A stretch of DNA of 64,000 bases, from assembly GCF_025215095.1 (NCBI RefSeq), contig NZ_JALHAP010000081.1, forward strand, positions 1-64,000, given 5' to 3'. A program made the translations under genes and the position numbers. The notes beneath the pieces were generated by a model, which saw only the letters and a program-made list of their open reading frames with translations, ran no database searches and was not told the DNA's origin. The stretch comes from Dryocola boscaweniae. GTDB lineage: Bacteria; Pseudomonadota; Gammaproteobacteria; Enterobacterales; Enterobacteriaceae. Each line of letters begins with the position of its first letter. Positions within the stretch are counted from its first letter, which is position 1. Shown here one piece after another: positions 7,965-17,700 of the stretch.

Positions 7965-8966
7965 ATGAAGAGTATAGTTTTTTTTAATAACAAGGGTGGA
8001 GTAGGTAAGACGACTTTGCTTTGTAATGTGGCATCTTTGTTTGCTCTTGAATACAGCAAAAAAGTGCTAGTTGTTGACACTGATCCGCAGTGTAATACCA
8101 CGACTTATTGTATGGGCGAAGAAGAAATAGAAAAGATATTTTCAAAGGTCAAACGCGAAACCATTGAAGTATTTTTTGAACCATTGAAAAAAGGGAAAGG
8201 AGTTCTTGATGCTCCGATTACTCCTTTAAAATCAAAACGCTTTGGATTTGATCTTATTTCTGGTGATCCAAAATTGTCGTTGAGTGAAGATTTGCTTGCA
8301 TCGGACTGGAAGTCAGCAATTTCAGGAGATGCAAGAGGACTACAAACCAACTTTGTGATAAAAGATCTTTTATTAAAATACGAGAATGATTACGACTTTA
8401 TTTTCTTTGACGTTGGTCCATCGTTAGGTGCTTTGAATCGATCAATACTAATTTCTTCAGATTTTTATATTGTCCCAATGTCTGTTGATTTATTTAGTCT
8501 TTCAGCAATTGAAAATATTTCTATATCGCTAAATAAATGGAAGTCATCCATAAGTCGAAGTCTTGAGATTCATGAAGAGGAAGAGGGTGAAAAATTTACT
8601 ATTTCAGGGACTGAGATTGAATGGACTTTGAAATTTCTTGGATATGCTGTTCAGCAATATACTGCAAAAACAGTAGGTGGAAGTAAAAGGCCTGTGAGAG
8701 CTTACGAAAAAATAAATAAGAAAATACCCTCTTTAATTGAAAAATATTTAGTTGGAACTTCTGTTAACGACATTAATGATTTTAAACTTGGAGAAATACA
8801 AAATCTTCATAGTTTAGTGCCACTTTCTCAGTCTGCGAATTGTCCGATTTTTAAACTAAAATCAAGCGATGGAGTTGTCGGAGCTCACTTTTCAATGGTC
8901 AAAGATGCGAAGGAAATCTTTGATTCAATTGCTCGTAATATCATTAAACAAATGGAGGTTGTATAA
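7965..8966 (+). CDS. ParA/MinD-like ATPase, first gene of a SIR2-linked pair
   Basis: A 333-residue ParA/MinD-family ATPase. The deviant Walker A KGGVGKTT is at 10-17 with the signature Lys10, the A' motif DTDPQ at 38-42, and Walker B FIFFDVGPSLG with Asp149. ParA proteins dimerise with ATP and usually position DNA or protein cargo; the C-terminal region from about 185 (a charged HEEEEGEK loop, then PVRAYEKINKKIP) is longer than in plasmid ParA. No ParB or parS is next to it. Its TAA overlaps the ATG of the SIR2 gene, so the two are coupled. Very AT-rich (runs of A and T throughout), unlike the chromosome, indicating recent transfer. Confidence 0.82.
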   Translation: MKSIVFFNNKGGVGKTTLLCNVASLFALEYSKKVLVVDTDPQCNTTTYCMGEEEIEKIFSKVKRETIEVFFEPLKKGKGVLDAPITPLKSKRFGFDLISGDPKLSLSEDLLASDWKSAISGDARGLQTNFVIKDLLLKYENDYDFIFFDVGPSLGALNRSILISSDFYIVPMSVDLFSLSAIENISISLNKWKSSISRSLEIHEEEEGEKFTISGTEIEWTLKFLGYAVQQYTAKTVGGSKRPVRAYEKINKKIPSLIEKYLVGTSVNDINDFKLGEIQNLHSLVPLSQSANCPIFKLKSSDGVVGAHFSMVKDAKEIFDSIARNIIKQMEVV

Positions 8967-9832
8967 TGATAAGCTGGCCTGTTGAGTTAATAAAAGATAT
9001 AGCAAGGCGTAAGTCTGTTATTTATATTGGTTCTGGTGTTTCTATGAATAGTGTGAATAGACATGGACGAAGACCGAAAACGTGGGCAAGTTTATTAGAA
9101 GAAATGCTTGCTCACATACCTAGCCCCAAAAAACATATTTCAAAAATCTTGAAGGAAAATGATTACCTTACGGCTTGTGAAATAATTAAAAAAAAATTAG
9201 GCAAAGAACGTTTTGTTGGCCTTTTGCGAGATGAATATTTAAATCCTGGTTATATCCCCGCTGATATACATAAAAATATATTTAATCTTGACTCTAGAAT
9301 AGTTATCTCACCAAATTTTGATAAAATATATGATACTTATGTCAATACTCAAACTAATGGTTCAACACAAGTTAAAAATCATTATGATGATGATGTCCAA
9401 TCTGCCATTAAGGAAAGCGGCAGGTTAATTATTAAGGCTCATGGCACAATTGATACGCCAGAAAAATTGATTTTCACAAGAAAAGAATACGCTGAAGCTA
9501 GATCTAAATACAACGGATTCTATGAAATATTACAAGCTTTAGCCATTACGCATAATTTTATATTCATAGGGTGTGGCGTAAATGATCCGGATATAAGATT
9601 ATTATTGGAAGATACTTTTTTTAAACATGGTAGCTATAAGTCCCATTATTTTATCCTTGCAAAAGGTGCAATTCATAATGATCAAGTAGATATTATCGAA
9701 AATACCATGAATGCTAAAGTAATTAATTATTCAAAAAATAATGATCACGAGGAGCTTACCTTATCACTTGAAGGATTAGTAACAAAAGTGAATGAATACA
9801 GAGAGCAATTGAGGGAAGATGGTAATTGGTAA
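8966..9832 (+). CDS. SIR2-domain protein, probable NAD-consuming defence effector
   Basis: A 288-residue protein consisting almost entirely of a SIR2-like (SIR2_2) domain. It has the nucleotide-binding GSGVS at 22-26, a SPNFD motif with Asn117/Asp119, the catalytic-type His159 in KAHGTID, and GCGVNDPD at 202-209. Bacterial SIR2 domains of this type in Thoeris, DSR and SIR2-HerA degrade NAD+ when phage infection is sensed. There is no extra sensor domain, so the coupled ParA-like ATPase is the natural sensor or regulator partner. ATG 8966 shares a base with the parA stop and has AATGGAGG upstream. AT-rich like parA. Domain call firm; defence role inferred. Confidence 0.82.
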   Translation: MISWPVELIKDIARRKSVIYIGSGVSMNSVNRHGRRPKTWASLLEEMLAHIPSPKKHISKILKENDYLTACEIIKKKLGKERFVGLLRDEYLNPGYIPADIHKNIFNLDSRIVISPNFDKIYDTYVNTQTNGSTQVKNHYDDDVQSAIKESGRLIIKAHGTIDTPEKLIFTRKEYAEARSKYNGFYEILQALAITHNFIFIGCGVNDPDIRLLLEDTFFKHGSYKSHYFILAKGAIHNDQVDIIENTMNAKVINYSKNNDHEELTLSLEGLVTKVNEYREQLREDGNW

Positions 9833-9866
9833 TAGGCCTTTTTACTTAAACATAAGCTGTAAAACT

Positions 9867-9961
9867 TGGCGGAAGATCACAGGAGTCGAACCTGCCCGGC
9901 ACCGCTGGCGGCACCAACTGGAGTTGAAGTCCAGCCGTCTCACCGGAGACGACGATCTTCC
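9867..9961 (-). tRNA. selC: tRNA-Sec (UCA anticodon), selC
   Basis: A 95-nt gene reading from GGAAGATCG at 9961 to an encoded CCA at 9867-9869. It has the long 8-bp acceptor stem, the TCA anticodon in the context GGACTTCAACTCCAG, an extended variable arm and the T-arm GGTTCGACTCC, almost identical to E. coli selC as I remember it. The product reads UGA as selenocysteine, as required by fdoG downstream in this window. The 3' end faces the AT-rich parA-SIR2 unit, matching the common use of selC as an island integration site. Confidence 0.97.
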
Positions 9962-9992
9962 CAGCCTCGATTGCTACATGGAGGCGGTGCGG

Positions 9993-10021
9993 ATTATACC
10001 GGGTTTTAGGATTACTCCAAA
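9993..10021 (-). promoter_or_regulatory. selC promoter
   Basis: On the minus strand TTTGGA (10016-10021) and TATAAT (9993-9998) are 17 bases apart, putting the start about 25 bases before the tRNA. The remaining sequence from 10022 to about 10400 shows no gene; only the approach to mazE is visible. Confidence 0.65.
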
Positions 10022-10406
10022 CAATGCTTTGCCCCGCCACCGTAATACTTCGCAAATCCTTAGCCAAAGCAACTATTCTGTACGTAAAGCATTCACCTCG
10101 GTAATCTTCCCCCGCCAAAAGAGCGACCCGGCTCACAGTTATAAAGAAACGTAATCTGATAGCCAGCAAACCGCCGACAGACGGTTTATTTAGCGGAAAA
10201 ACGCCGCAAAACACCCAATCTGGAAGACATCCCGCATTGTTAACATGTTGATGAGGCGCTTTATCCTCTGCCGGTTATAGTGCCTCCATTGTGCAAACAG
10301 GGAGTGGCTTCTGGTGGAGATTCACAAATTGCTGGCGGTTAAGCATTATTCAACTCAGGGCCCATGCTACGATGAGTTTAAACATTGTTTAATCGAGGCG
10401 CCTTCC

Positions 10407-10661
10407 GTGAAAACACTGATTAGAAAATGGGGTAACTCCGCCGGGGCAATCATCCCTGCCGCAGTACTGGAGCAGGCAGGAATGAAATTAGGTGACAAAT
10501 TGGATATTGAAGCCGTAGAAGGAGGGATTTTGCTGCGCGCAGCCAAACCGGTATACACGCTGGATGAGCTATTAGCCCGGTCTCCGGAAGGAAGTTTTGA
10601 GCTTGATGATGAAGATCGAGAATGGTTGAACACGAAACCTGTCGGGAAAGAGGGTGAATAG
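10407..10661 (+). CDS. mazE: MazE/PemI-type antitoxin
   Basis: An 84-residue antitoxin. The AbrB-type DNA-binding fold is at 1-50, with the family hallmark VKTLIRKWGNSAGAIIP and LGDKLDIEAVEGGILL; an acidic tail (FELDDEDREWLN) would wrap around the toxin. I take the GTG at 10407 because GAGG lies just upstream and MazE proteins begin right at this beta-strand; the longer upstream frame is not family-like. The toxin ATG follows immediately after the TAG. The MazE-MazF complex would repress this promoter. Confidence 0.85.
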   Translation: MKTLIRKWGNSAGAIIPAAVLEQAGMKLGDKLDIEAVEGGILLRAAKPVYTLDELLARSPEGSFELDDEDREWLNTKPVGKEGE

Positions 10662-10994
10662 ATGAGCATCTATCTGCCGGACCGGGGGGATGTGGTCTGG
10701 CTTGATTTTGATCCCGCAGCCGGACATGAACAGGCGAAGACTCGTCCAGCATTAGTTTTAACACCCCAGCAATTTAGCCGTCTGACGGGATTAACGGTTG
10801 TTGCACCCATTACGTCACGCGTCAGAGGTAATGCCCTGGAAGTGCATCTGGAAACCGGGAAAACTAACGGCGTGGTTATCTGTCATCACGTTAAATCGAT
10901 AGATTTCCGGGCGCGGCGGATTCGTTTTATTGAGAAAGCACCTGAAAGCGTAACGGAAGAAGCTTTGTCTAAAGTGAAGGTCCTTTTTGATTAG
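10662..10994 (+). CDS. mazF: MazF/PemK-type mRNA endoribonuclease toxin
   Basis: A 110-residue toxin of the MazF/PemK (CcdB-fold) family that cleaves single-stranded RNA at short sequence motifs. Signature segments are in order: PDRGDVVWLDFDPAAGHEQAKTRP at the N-terminus, ALVLTP, VAPITS, and VICHHVKSIDFRARRIRF. Length is as in E. coli MazF (111). The ATG directly abuts the antitoxin stop. The operon lies between selC and the sigma-factor genes; both genes look intact. Confidence 0.88.
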   Translation: MSIYLPDRGDVVWLDFDPAAGHEQAKTRPALVLTPQQFSRLTGLTVVAPITSRVRGNALEVHLETGKTNGVVICHHVKSIDFRARRIRFIEKAPESVTEEALSKVKVLFD

Positions 10995-11131
10995 CCGCAA
11001 AATATGCTCTGTCTATAAAGCTCCGCCAACCCGCTAAGAAAAAATTTTTTCATTTTTCTGACAATATTTCCGTTTCTCATTCGTCTACCTCATCAGAAGT
11101 AATAATTAGCTAACTGGTGAGGAGTAAAAAG

Positions 11132-11611
11132 ATGAGAGATTTTGATATGCGTGGACATGGCCGGGATCGCGGCCACGGATTTGGCGGGCACCGGATGGTT
11201 AAGCCGTTGGTGATTGGCGTTGTGCTGGTTGCGGTGCTGGGCCTGCTGGTGATGTCCCTGTGGAATGCGCTGCTGCCTGCGGTTATCGGCGTGAAAAGCA
11301 TTGGCTTCTGGCAGGCGCTGGGGCTGTTGGCGCTGTGCCGTATTCTGTTCGGCGGGCTGGGCTTCCGCCCGGGCATGTTCGGCAGAGGGCGCGAACGTCA
11401 CCGTATGATGCATGAACGCTGGATGCAGATGACGCCGGAGGAGCGCGAGCAGTTTGTTCAGCAGCGCCGCGGAGGATTCTGGCGTCATGGTCGCGGCCAT
11501 TGCCATCATCACGATGAGCATCATGGGAATCGCCGCGAGCGCCGCGAAGAAAACGAGCGCAGCCGCCAGAAGCCGGAAGATAACGTTCAGAAACCGACAG
11601 AAGCCGAGTGA
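11132..11611 (+). CDS. His/Arg-rich membrane protein paired with an ECF sigma factor
   Basis: A 159-residue protein. An Arg/Gly/His-rich N-terminus (1-22) is followed by two hydrophobic segments (about 26-47 and 58-76). A cytoplasmic or periplasmic tail contains MTPEEREQF, a GFWRHGRGHCHHHDEHHG cluster with one Cys and nine His or Asp/Glu ligands, and a charged end. The ribosome site GGTGAGGAG precedes ATG 11132. Its TGA overlaps the GTG start of the sigma factor, so the two are coupled. This suggests a membrane regulator, perhaps an anti-sigma or metal sensor reminiscent of ZraP/CnrX logic, but I recognise no named family. Confidence 0.7.
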   Translation: MRDFDMRGHGRDRGHGFGGHRMVKPLVIGVVLVAVLGLLVMSLWNALLPAVIGVKSIGFWQALGLLALCRILFGGLGFRPGMFGRGRERHRMMHERWMQMTPEEREQFVQQRRGGFWRHGRGHCHHHDEHHGNRRERREENERSRQKPEDNVQKPTEAE

Positions 11612-12177
11612 CATCGATGAAAGCCGGGACGGCGGGAAATTCCCTCGTGATGTCAGCGCTCAATGCGTGTCGCTCCAGGCTGAAAGCCTTTATTGTCGGC
11701 CGCACGGCGATACGTGAAGACGCAGACGATATCCTGCAGGAAGTGACCTGGCAACTGATGAAGGTGGAGCAGCCGGTGGAGAACGTCGCCGCCTGGCTGT
11801 TTCGCGCCGCGCGCAATGAAATGACCGATCGGGCGCGTAAAAAGCGCGAGCTTCCGCTTTCTGACTATTATTCTGCCGACGAAGAGGGCTTCCTGCCGGA
11901 AGACGAGCTGGCGGAAACGCTGTTCGGCGTACCGCAATCTCCGGAAGACGAATATCTGAGTGAACTACTCTGGAGTGAGCTGGAAGATGCGCTGTCGGAG
12001 CTGCCTGAGATGCAGCGCGAAGCGTTCGAAAAAACCGAACTATACGGTTACAGCTTTAAAGCGCTGGCGGAAGAAACCGGTAGCAGCGTTCAGGCGCTAT
12101 TATCACGCAAGCACAAGGCCGTGCTTTATCTGCGGACCCGCCTTCGCAACCTTTATGATGAGCTAACGGAAGGCTAA
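11608..12177 (+). CDS. ECF-type sigma-70 family sigma factor
   Basis: A 189-residue sigma factor of the extracytoplasmic-function group. Region 2 has AFIVGRTAIREDADDILQEVTWQL at about 29-52 and VAAWLFRAARNEMTDRARKKRE at about 62-83. An acidic linker (DEEGFLPEDELAE) follows, and region 4 has LSELPEMQREAFEKTELYGYSFKALAEETG ahead of the recognition helix SSVQALLSRKHKAV. The start is probably the GTG at 11608 overlapping the previous stop (GTGA); ATG 11617 and 11650 are alternatives. Such factors are normally held by a membrane anti-sigma encoded next to them, which points to the His-rich protein upstream. Target promoters are unknown. Confidence 0.82.
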   Translation: MTSMKAGTAGNSLVMSALNACRSRLKAFIVGRTAIREDADDILQEVTWQLMKVEQPVENVAAWLFRAARNEMTDRARKKRELPLSDYYSADEEGFLPEDELAETLFGVPQSPEDEYLSELLWSELEDALSELPEMQREAFEKTELYGYSFKALAEETGSSVQALLSRKHKAVLYLRTRLRNLYDELTEG

Positions 12178-12183
12178 GAAGAG

Positions 12184-12213
12184 TAGGGTGGATAAGCGCA
12201 GGCGCCATCCACC
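12184..12213. repeat. REP-like palindrome (copy A)
   Basis: A 30-bp element of the form TAGGGTGGATAAGCGCAG...GCCATCCACC with outer arms GGTGGAT / ATCCACC. It belongs to the family found repeatedly in the rhamnose and xylB regions. It lies between the convergent sigma-factor and fdhE genes and may act as a transcription end. Confidence 0.8.
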
Positions 12214-12231
12214 GCTAACAGCTTCTAAAAA

Positions 12232-13161
12232 TTATTCCCCTTCACCCGGGAATAAAAACGGATTGATTGAGCTACGGGCAAAACCTTCCTGCTCCATGCT
12301 CGCATCCAGAATCAGCGAGGCCAGGTCGTCCGCCACGGCTTCGACTTTGGCGTCTTTTTCCTGATAGAGCAGCTTCAGATAGGTGCCGCAGTCGCCGCAG
12401 CTTTCAGCTTTAATCGCCGACTGTTCGCTGTCCAGCGACCAGTAGTTCAGATCGCGGGTTTGCTCGCAGTTGCTGCACTTCACGCGCACCACATGCCATT
12501 CGGTTTCGCACAGGTTGCAGTGCAGGTAGCGCAGGCCGCTGGTGGTGCCGATTTGCACAACGCCTGAAACCGGCATCGAACCGCAGACCGGGCAGAACTG
12601 GCGCTGTTCGCCGTATTCCGCCTTCGCCTTGCCTGGGATCAGGCTTGCCATTTGCGCCCAGTAGAGCGACAGCGCGGCCCAGATAAACGGGGCTTTGTCG
12701 CTGCTGACCTGCGCGAAATCCGCGTTGAACAGCGAGGTGGCCATCTCTTCCAGCTCCTGCGTCGACGCTTTTTCCAGGTTTTCGATAACCGCCAGCGCCT
12801 GGCCGCTCATTTCCGGCTTCAGCTCGGCGATCAGCGAATTGAGCAGGCGCTGCCAGTGCGGATCGCGCGGCAGCACGTGAATATCCAGCGGCGGCTTGCC
12901 GGTTTCGGCGGATTTTTGAATCAGCGCGGTTAAATCCATCTGCAGCGGGTGGTCATATAACACCACTTCCTGCGCGTGGGCGATGAGCGCGGCAAAACGC
13001 AGGAAATCACCCAGCGGATTATTGGTCGCCAGCTCGCGCAGACGTTCGGCGCGGCGGTTGTAGAGATTTTTCAGCCTGGGGAACAATAACGGCGGAATCA
13101 TCTCCGCCGTACGTTTCTCGCTCTTATCCAGCCTGTCTTGCGGGACTATGCGAATACTCAT
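12232..13161 (-). CDS. fdhE: Formate dehydrogenase accessory protein FdhE
   Basis: A 309-residue cytoplasmic protein needed for maturation of the respiratory formate dehydrogenases. The C-terminal half carries the rubredoxin-like CxxC knuckles CPVC, CNLC, CSNC and CGDC (residues about 187-255), which bind iron in the E. coli protein. Length equals E. coli FdhE. It is the last gene of fdoGHI-fdhE and overlaps fdoI by 4 bases, so it is translated from the same messenger. Confidence 0.97.
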   Translation of the reverse strand: MSIRIVPQDRLDKSEKRTAEMIPPLLFPRLKNLYNRRAERLRELATNNPLGDFLRFAALIAHAQEVVLYDHPLQMDLTALIQKSAETGKPPLDIHVLPRDPHWQRLLNSLIAELKPEMSGQALAVIENLEKASTQELEEMATSLFNADFAQVSSDKAPFIWAALSLYWAQMASLIPGKAKAEYGEQRQFCPVCGSMPVSGVVQIGTTSGLRYLHCNLCETEWHVVRVKCSNCEQTRDLNYWSLDSEQSAIKAESCGDCGTYLKLLYQEKDAKVEAVADDLASLILDASMEQEGFARSSINPFLFPGEGE

Positions 13162-13793
13162 TCCGATCGTTTTTCCTGTTTTTGGCGAACTTCACGATAC
13201 CATTTCGGGTGGTGTTTCTTCGCCCAGGTCGTGGTGACCCAGCCTTCCACCATCGCGGTAATCGTGCCTTTCACCCAAAGTGCGGCGTAGATGTGAACCA
13301 TAATAACCACAATTAAAGCGACTGCGGCAAATGAATGCACCATTAAGGCTACGCGAATCACCGGGATTGAGAAAACAGGCGCGAAGTAAGGACGCCAGAT
13401 AACCACGCCGCTTACCAGCAACAACACCAGCAGAATAATCGCCGCCCAGAATACGCATTTCTGGCCGAAATTATATCGCCCGGTATCGCCCACTTCCTCG
13501 TTGACGACGATCTTACGAATATTCTTCGCCCAAAAGATATCATCCCGATTGATTAGGTTGTGATGCCAGTAGCGGAAGAACATGATGATAAACGAGGCGA
13601 ACATCACCACGCCGACGAACGGGTGGAGAATGCGCGCCAGTTGCGGCGTGCCCAGAATGTGCATCAACCAGTTGAAGGAGGGGAAGAAAAAGCCCAGCCC
13701 GCTCACCGCCGCCAGCACAAAGCAGAAGGCGGTGACCCAGTGGTTGATACGCTCAGGCGCGCTGTAGCGCTGAATGGTTACTTGTTTTTTCAT
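13158..13793 (-). CDS. fdoI: Formate dehydrogenase-O gamma subunit (cytochrome b556)
   Basis: A 211-residue integral membrane diheme cytochrome b with four transmembrane helices (about 16-36, 52-72, 113-135, 149-171). His residues in INHW, LHPFVG, MVHSF and MVHIY positions serve as heme ligands. It anchors FdoGH in the inner membrane and passes electrons to quinone. It overlaps fdoH and fdhE by 4 bases each. Length as in E. coli. Confidence 0.97.
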   Translation of the reverse strand: MKKQVTIQRYSAPERINHWVTAFCFVLAAVSGLGFFFPSFNWLMHILGTPQLARILHPFVGVVMFASFIIMFFRYWHHNLINRDDIFWAKNIRKIVVNEEVGDTGRYNFGQKCVFWAAIILLVLLLVSGVVIWRPYFAPVFSIPVIRVALMVHSFAAVALIVVIMVHIYAALWVKGTITAMVEGWVTTTWAKKHHPKWYREVRQKQEKRSE

Positions 13794-14695
13794 GGTTTGC
13801 GCACCTCGTCATCGTCATGGTGCAGGTTATCGTCATCGATTTCGGCACGGTTCGGGCCGACCCCTACATAGTGGAATACGCTGGCGGCGAAGGTTGCAGC
13901 AAAGCCGATAGCGGCCAGCGGCTTCCACACGCCTTTCCAGAATTTCACCGTTGGGCTGATGGACGGATTCTCCGGCAGGCCGTGATACAGCGTCGGCTTG
14001 TCCGCATGATGGAGCACGTACATTACGTGCGTGCCGCCAACGCCTTCCGGATCGTACAGTCCGGCGTTGTCGTAACCACGGGTTTTCAGCTCCGCCACGC
14101 GTTCGCCGGCCAGCGTTTTCATGTCGTCTTTTGAGCCGAAATGAATCGCTCCTGTCGGGCAGGTTTTCACGCAGGCCGGCTCCTGGCCCACAACAACGCG
14201 GTCCACGCACAGCGTGCATTTGTAAACGCGGTTGTCCTCCGGGTTCAGGCGCGGCACGTCAAACGGGCAGCCCGCAATGCAGTAGCCGCAGCCGATGCAC
14301 TGTTCGGACTGAAAATCGACGATGCCGTTAGCATACTGAATGATAGCGCCTTCTGAAGGACAGGCCTTCAGGCAGCCCGGGTCCGCGCAGTGCATGCAGC
14401 CGTCTTTGCGGATAAGCCATTCCAGTTTGTCGTTCTGCTCCACTTCCGAGAAGCGCATCACCGTCCATGATTTGGCGGTCAGGTCCGCCGGGTTATCGTA
14501 AACCCCGACGTTATGCCCCACCTCATCACGAATGTCGTTCCACTCCGAACACGCCACCTGACAGGCCTTGCAGCCGATGCAGGTGGTGACGTCGATAAGT
14601 TTTGCGACCTCTTGCTGGTGATCCCGCGCCTGCGGCGCGGGGGTGAAGCCGTTGGTGGCGGAACGACGGATGATGTCCTGAGATTGATAAGCCAT
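13790..14695 (-). CDS. fdoH: Formate dehydrogenase-O iron-sulfur beta subunit
   Basis: A 301-residue subunit with four ferredoxin-type Cys clusters: [11 protein letters not shown] (38-48), [13 protein letters not shown] (about 100-112), [11 protein letters not shown] (about 133-143) and CTLCVDR...CVKTC. They carry electrons from the catalytic subunit to the cytochrome. A single C-terminal membrane helix (about 257-280, [21 protein letters not shown]) anchors it. It starts 12 bases after the fdoG stop and overlaps fdoI. Confidence 0.97.
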   Translation of the reverse strand: MAYQSQDIIRRSATNGFTPAPQARDHQQEVAKLIDVTTCIGCKACQVACSEWNDIRDEVGHNVGVYDNPADLTAKSWTVMRFSEVEQNDKLEWLIRKDGCMHCADPGCLKACPSEGAIIQYANGIVDFQSEQCIGCGYCIAGCPFDVPRLNPEDNRVYKCTLCVDRVVVGQEPACVKTCPTGAIHFGSKDDMKTLAGERVAELKTRGYDNAGLYDPEGVGGTHVMYVLHHADKPTLYHGLPENPSISPTVKFWKGVWKPLAAIGFAATFAASVFHYVGVGPNRAEIDDDNLHHDDDEVRKP

Positions 14696-14707
14696 AATTC
14701 GTCTCCG

Positions 14708-17700
14708 TTACACCTTTTCCACATTGACCAGGAACGCCTTAAATTCCGGCGTTTGCGTGTTGGCATCGCCGACAAACGGCGTCAGGGTGTTGGCGATAAA
14801 GCCTTTCTTCGCCACGCCCTCGTAGCCCCAGTGGATCGGAATACCTATCGTATCCACTTTCTTGCCGTCGACATCAAGCTGACGGATACGCTTGGTCACC
14901 ACCGCCCTGGCCTTAATAAAGCCGCGGTTGGAGGAGACTTTCACCATATCGCCCTGAACAATACCAAGTGAGTTAGCGAGCTTTTCACCGATCTCGATAA
15001 ACTGTTCCGGCTGCGCGATGGCGTTTAACAGCGCGTGCTTGGTCCAGTAGTGGAAGTGCTCCGTCAGACGATAGGTGGTGCCGACATACGGGAACAAGTC
15101 CGGCTTGCCCATCGCTTCCAGATCGCCCTTAAAGACGCGGGCTGCCGGGTTGGAAACCACGTTCGGGTGCAGCGGGTTGGTGCCCAGCGGCGTTTCAAAC
15201 GGCTCGTAGTGTTCCGGGAACGGCCCTTCCGCCATTTTATCGATGGCAAACAGGCGGCCTAAACCTTCCGGCTGCATGATAAACGGCCCGACGTCGCTGC
15301 CTGGTGCTGCGGTGCTGTAGTCTGCAATGTCCGCGCCGCCCCACTTCGCGCCATCCCAGGAGATCAGGCGGCGTTTTTCATCCCAGGGTTTACCCTGCGG
15401 ATCTGCGGAAGCGCGGTTATACAGAATGCGGCGATTGAGCGGCCACGCCCATGCCCAGCCCAGCGTGTTGCCAAGGCCCGACGGGTCGGCGTTATCGCGA
15501 CGCGCCATCTGGTTGCCTTCCGGCGTCCAGCTCCCGGCGAAAATCCAGCAGCCGCTTGAGGTGGTGCCGTCGTCTCTCAGTTGGGCGAACGAGCTGAGCT
15601 GCTGACCTTTTTTCACCAGCACGGTGCCGGTTGCCGGGTCGATAACATCCTGTAGCGCCTTGCCGTTGCTTTCCATGGCCACTTCTTCCGGCGCCGGGTT
15701 GTCTGGCGTCAGATAGTTCCAGGTCATGTTCAGCACCTGCTCAGGCATCGCGCCGCCTTCACGCAAGTACATGTGGCGCAGGCGGGTGAAGATACCGGAG
15801 AGGATTTCACCGTCGTTCAGCGCTTCCCCCGGACCGTCCGCGCCTTTCCAGTGCCACTGCAGCCAGCGGCCGGAGTTAACGATGGAACCGTTCTCTTCGG
15901 CGAAGCAGGTGGACGGCAGGCGGAACACCTCGGTCTGGATTTTCGACGGATCGACATCGTTCATCTCGCCGTGGTTTTGCCAGAAGTTCGAGGTTTCGGT
16001 GTTCAGCGGGTCGATGGTCACGAGGAATTTCAGCTTCGACAGTGACGCAATGACTTTGTTTTTGTTCGGGAACGATGCGACAGGATTAAAGCCCTGGCAC
16101 AGATAGCCGTTCACCTTGCCCTGATTCATCATCTCGAAGTATTGCAGCACGTCATACGGCTTGTCCCACTTCGGCAGCCAGTCGTAGCCCCAGCTATTTT
16201 CCGCCGTGGCTTTGTCACCGTAGAAGGCTTTCATCATCGAAACGAAGAATTTCGGGTAGTTGCCCCAGTAGTTAACCTGGCCTTCCAGCAGCGGTTTTGG
16301 CGTGTTGGCGGCAAGGTAAGTCTGGATATCAGCTTGTTTTTCACTCGGCAGGTTCATGTAACCCGGCAGGCTGGTGGACAGCAGGCCGAGGTCGGTCAGA
16401 CCCTGGATATTGGAGTGGCCGCGCAGGGCGTTCACGCCGCCTCCTGCCATACCCATATTGCCGAGCAGTAGCTGAATCATCGCCATGGTGCGAATGTTCT
16501 GCGCGCCCACGGAGTGCTGCGTCCAGCCCAATGCGTAGAGGAACGACGCCGTTTTATCTTTTACGCTGGTTTCAGCAATGTATTCACAAACTTTCAGGAA
16601 GTCGTCTTTTGGGGTACCGCAAATATTGGAAACCACATCAGGCGTGTAGCGGGAAACGTGTTCTTTGAGCAGATTCCACACGCAGCGCGGATGGCTGAGC
16701 GTCAGGTCGCGTTTGGCGAAGCCTTTCTCATCCAGCTCGTAGTTCCAGGTGGTTTTGTCGTACTTGCGATTCGCCGCGTCGTAGCCGGAGAAAAGCCCGT
16801 CGTCGAAGCTGTAATCTTCACGCACAATCAGGTTGGCGTTGGTGTAGGCCTCAACGTATTCGCGGTTGAATTTATTGTTATTAATCAGGTAGAGCAGCAC
16901 GCCTGACAGGAAGGCGATGTCAGTCCCGGAACGAATCGGGGTATAGAAATCCGCCACCGAAGCGGTTCGCGTAAAGCGAGGATCGATAACAATCAGCTTC
17001 GCGCCATTGTGAATTTTGGCTTCCATCGCCCAGCGGAATCCGACCGGATGCGCTTCTGCGGCGTTGCCGCCCATCACAATCACGAGATTGGCGTTTTTAA
17101 TATCAACCCAGTGGTTGGTCATCGCACCGCGACCAAATGTTGGAGCAAGACTTGCTACCGTTGGTCCGTGTCAGACACGCGCCTGGTTATCCACGGCAAG
17201 CATGCCGAGGGCGCGGGTAAATTTCTGGGTTAAATAGCCGGTTTCGTTACTGGAGGCAGAGGCGCACAGCATGCCGGTGGAAAGCCAGCGGTTGACCGTG
17301 GCGCCCTGGTCGTTCTGCGCAATAAAGTTGGCATCGCGGTCTTCTTTCATCAGCTTCGCGATACGGTCAAAAGCCGTTTCCCAACTGATTTGTTCCCACT
17401 TAGATGAGCCGGGTGCCCGGTAAGAAGGGTATTTCAGGCGGCTTTCGCTGTGGATGAAATCTACAAGGCCTGCACCTTTAGGACAGAGCGCACCACGGTT
17501 GACCGGGTGGTCCGGGTCGCCTTCAATATGGAAGATTGATGCTTTGGCATTTTTCGCACCGTCGCCCAGGCTATACATCAATAGCCCGCAACCAACGGAA
17601 CAGTATGTGCAGGTATTACGGGTTTCACGGGTGCGCAGCAATTTATATTGCCGGGTTTCCGCAAGCGCAACGCCGGGGGCAAAGCCCAGCGCCGCTGCCG

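Noticed and set aside
7662..8966. RHH protein plus ParA as a plasmid-type partition operon
   Set aside because: Attractive by family, but the 111-bp gap, different base composition and lack of parS-like repeats near parA argue against calling them one partition cassette.
9846..10214. 122-codon minus-strand frame across selC
   Set aside because: It runs through the tRNA gene and its promoter, has no ribosome site and no recognisable protein.
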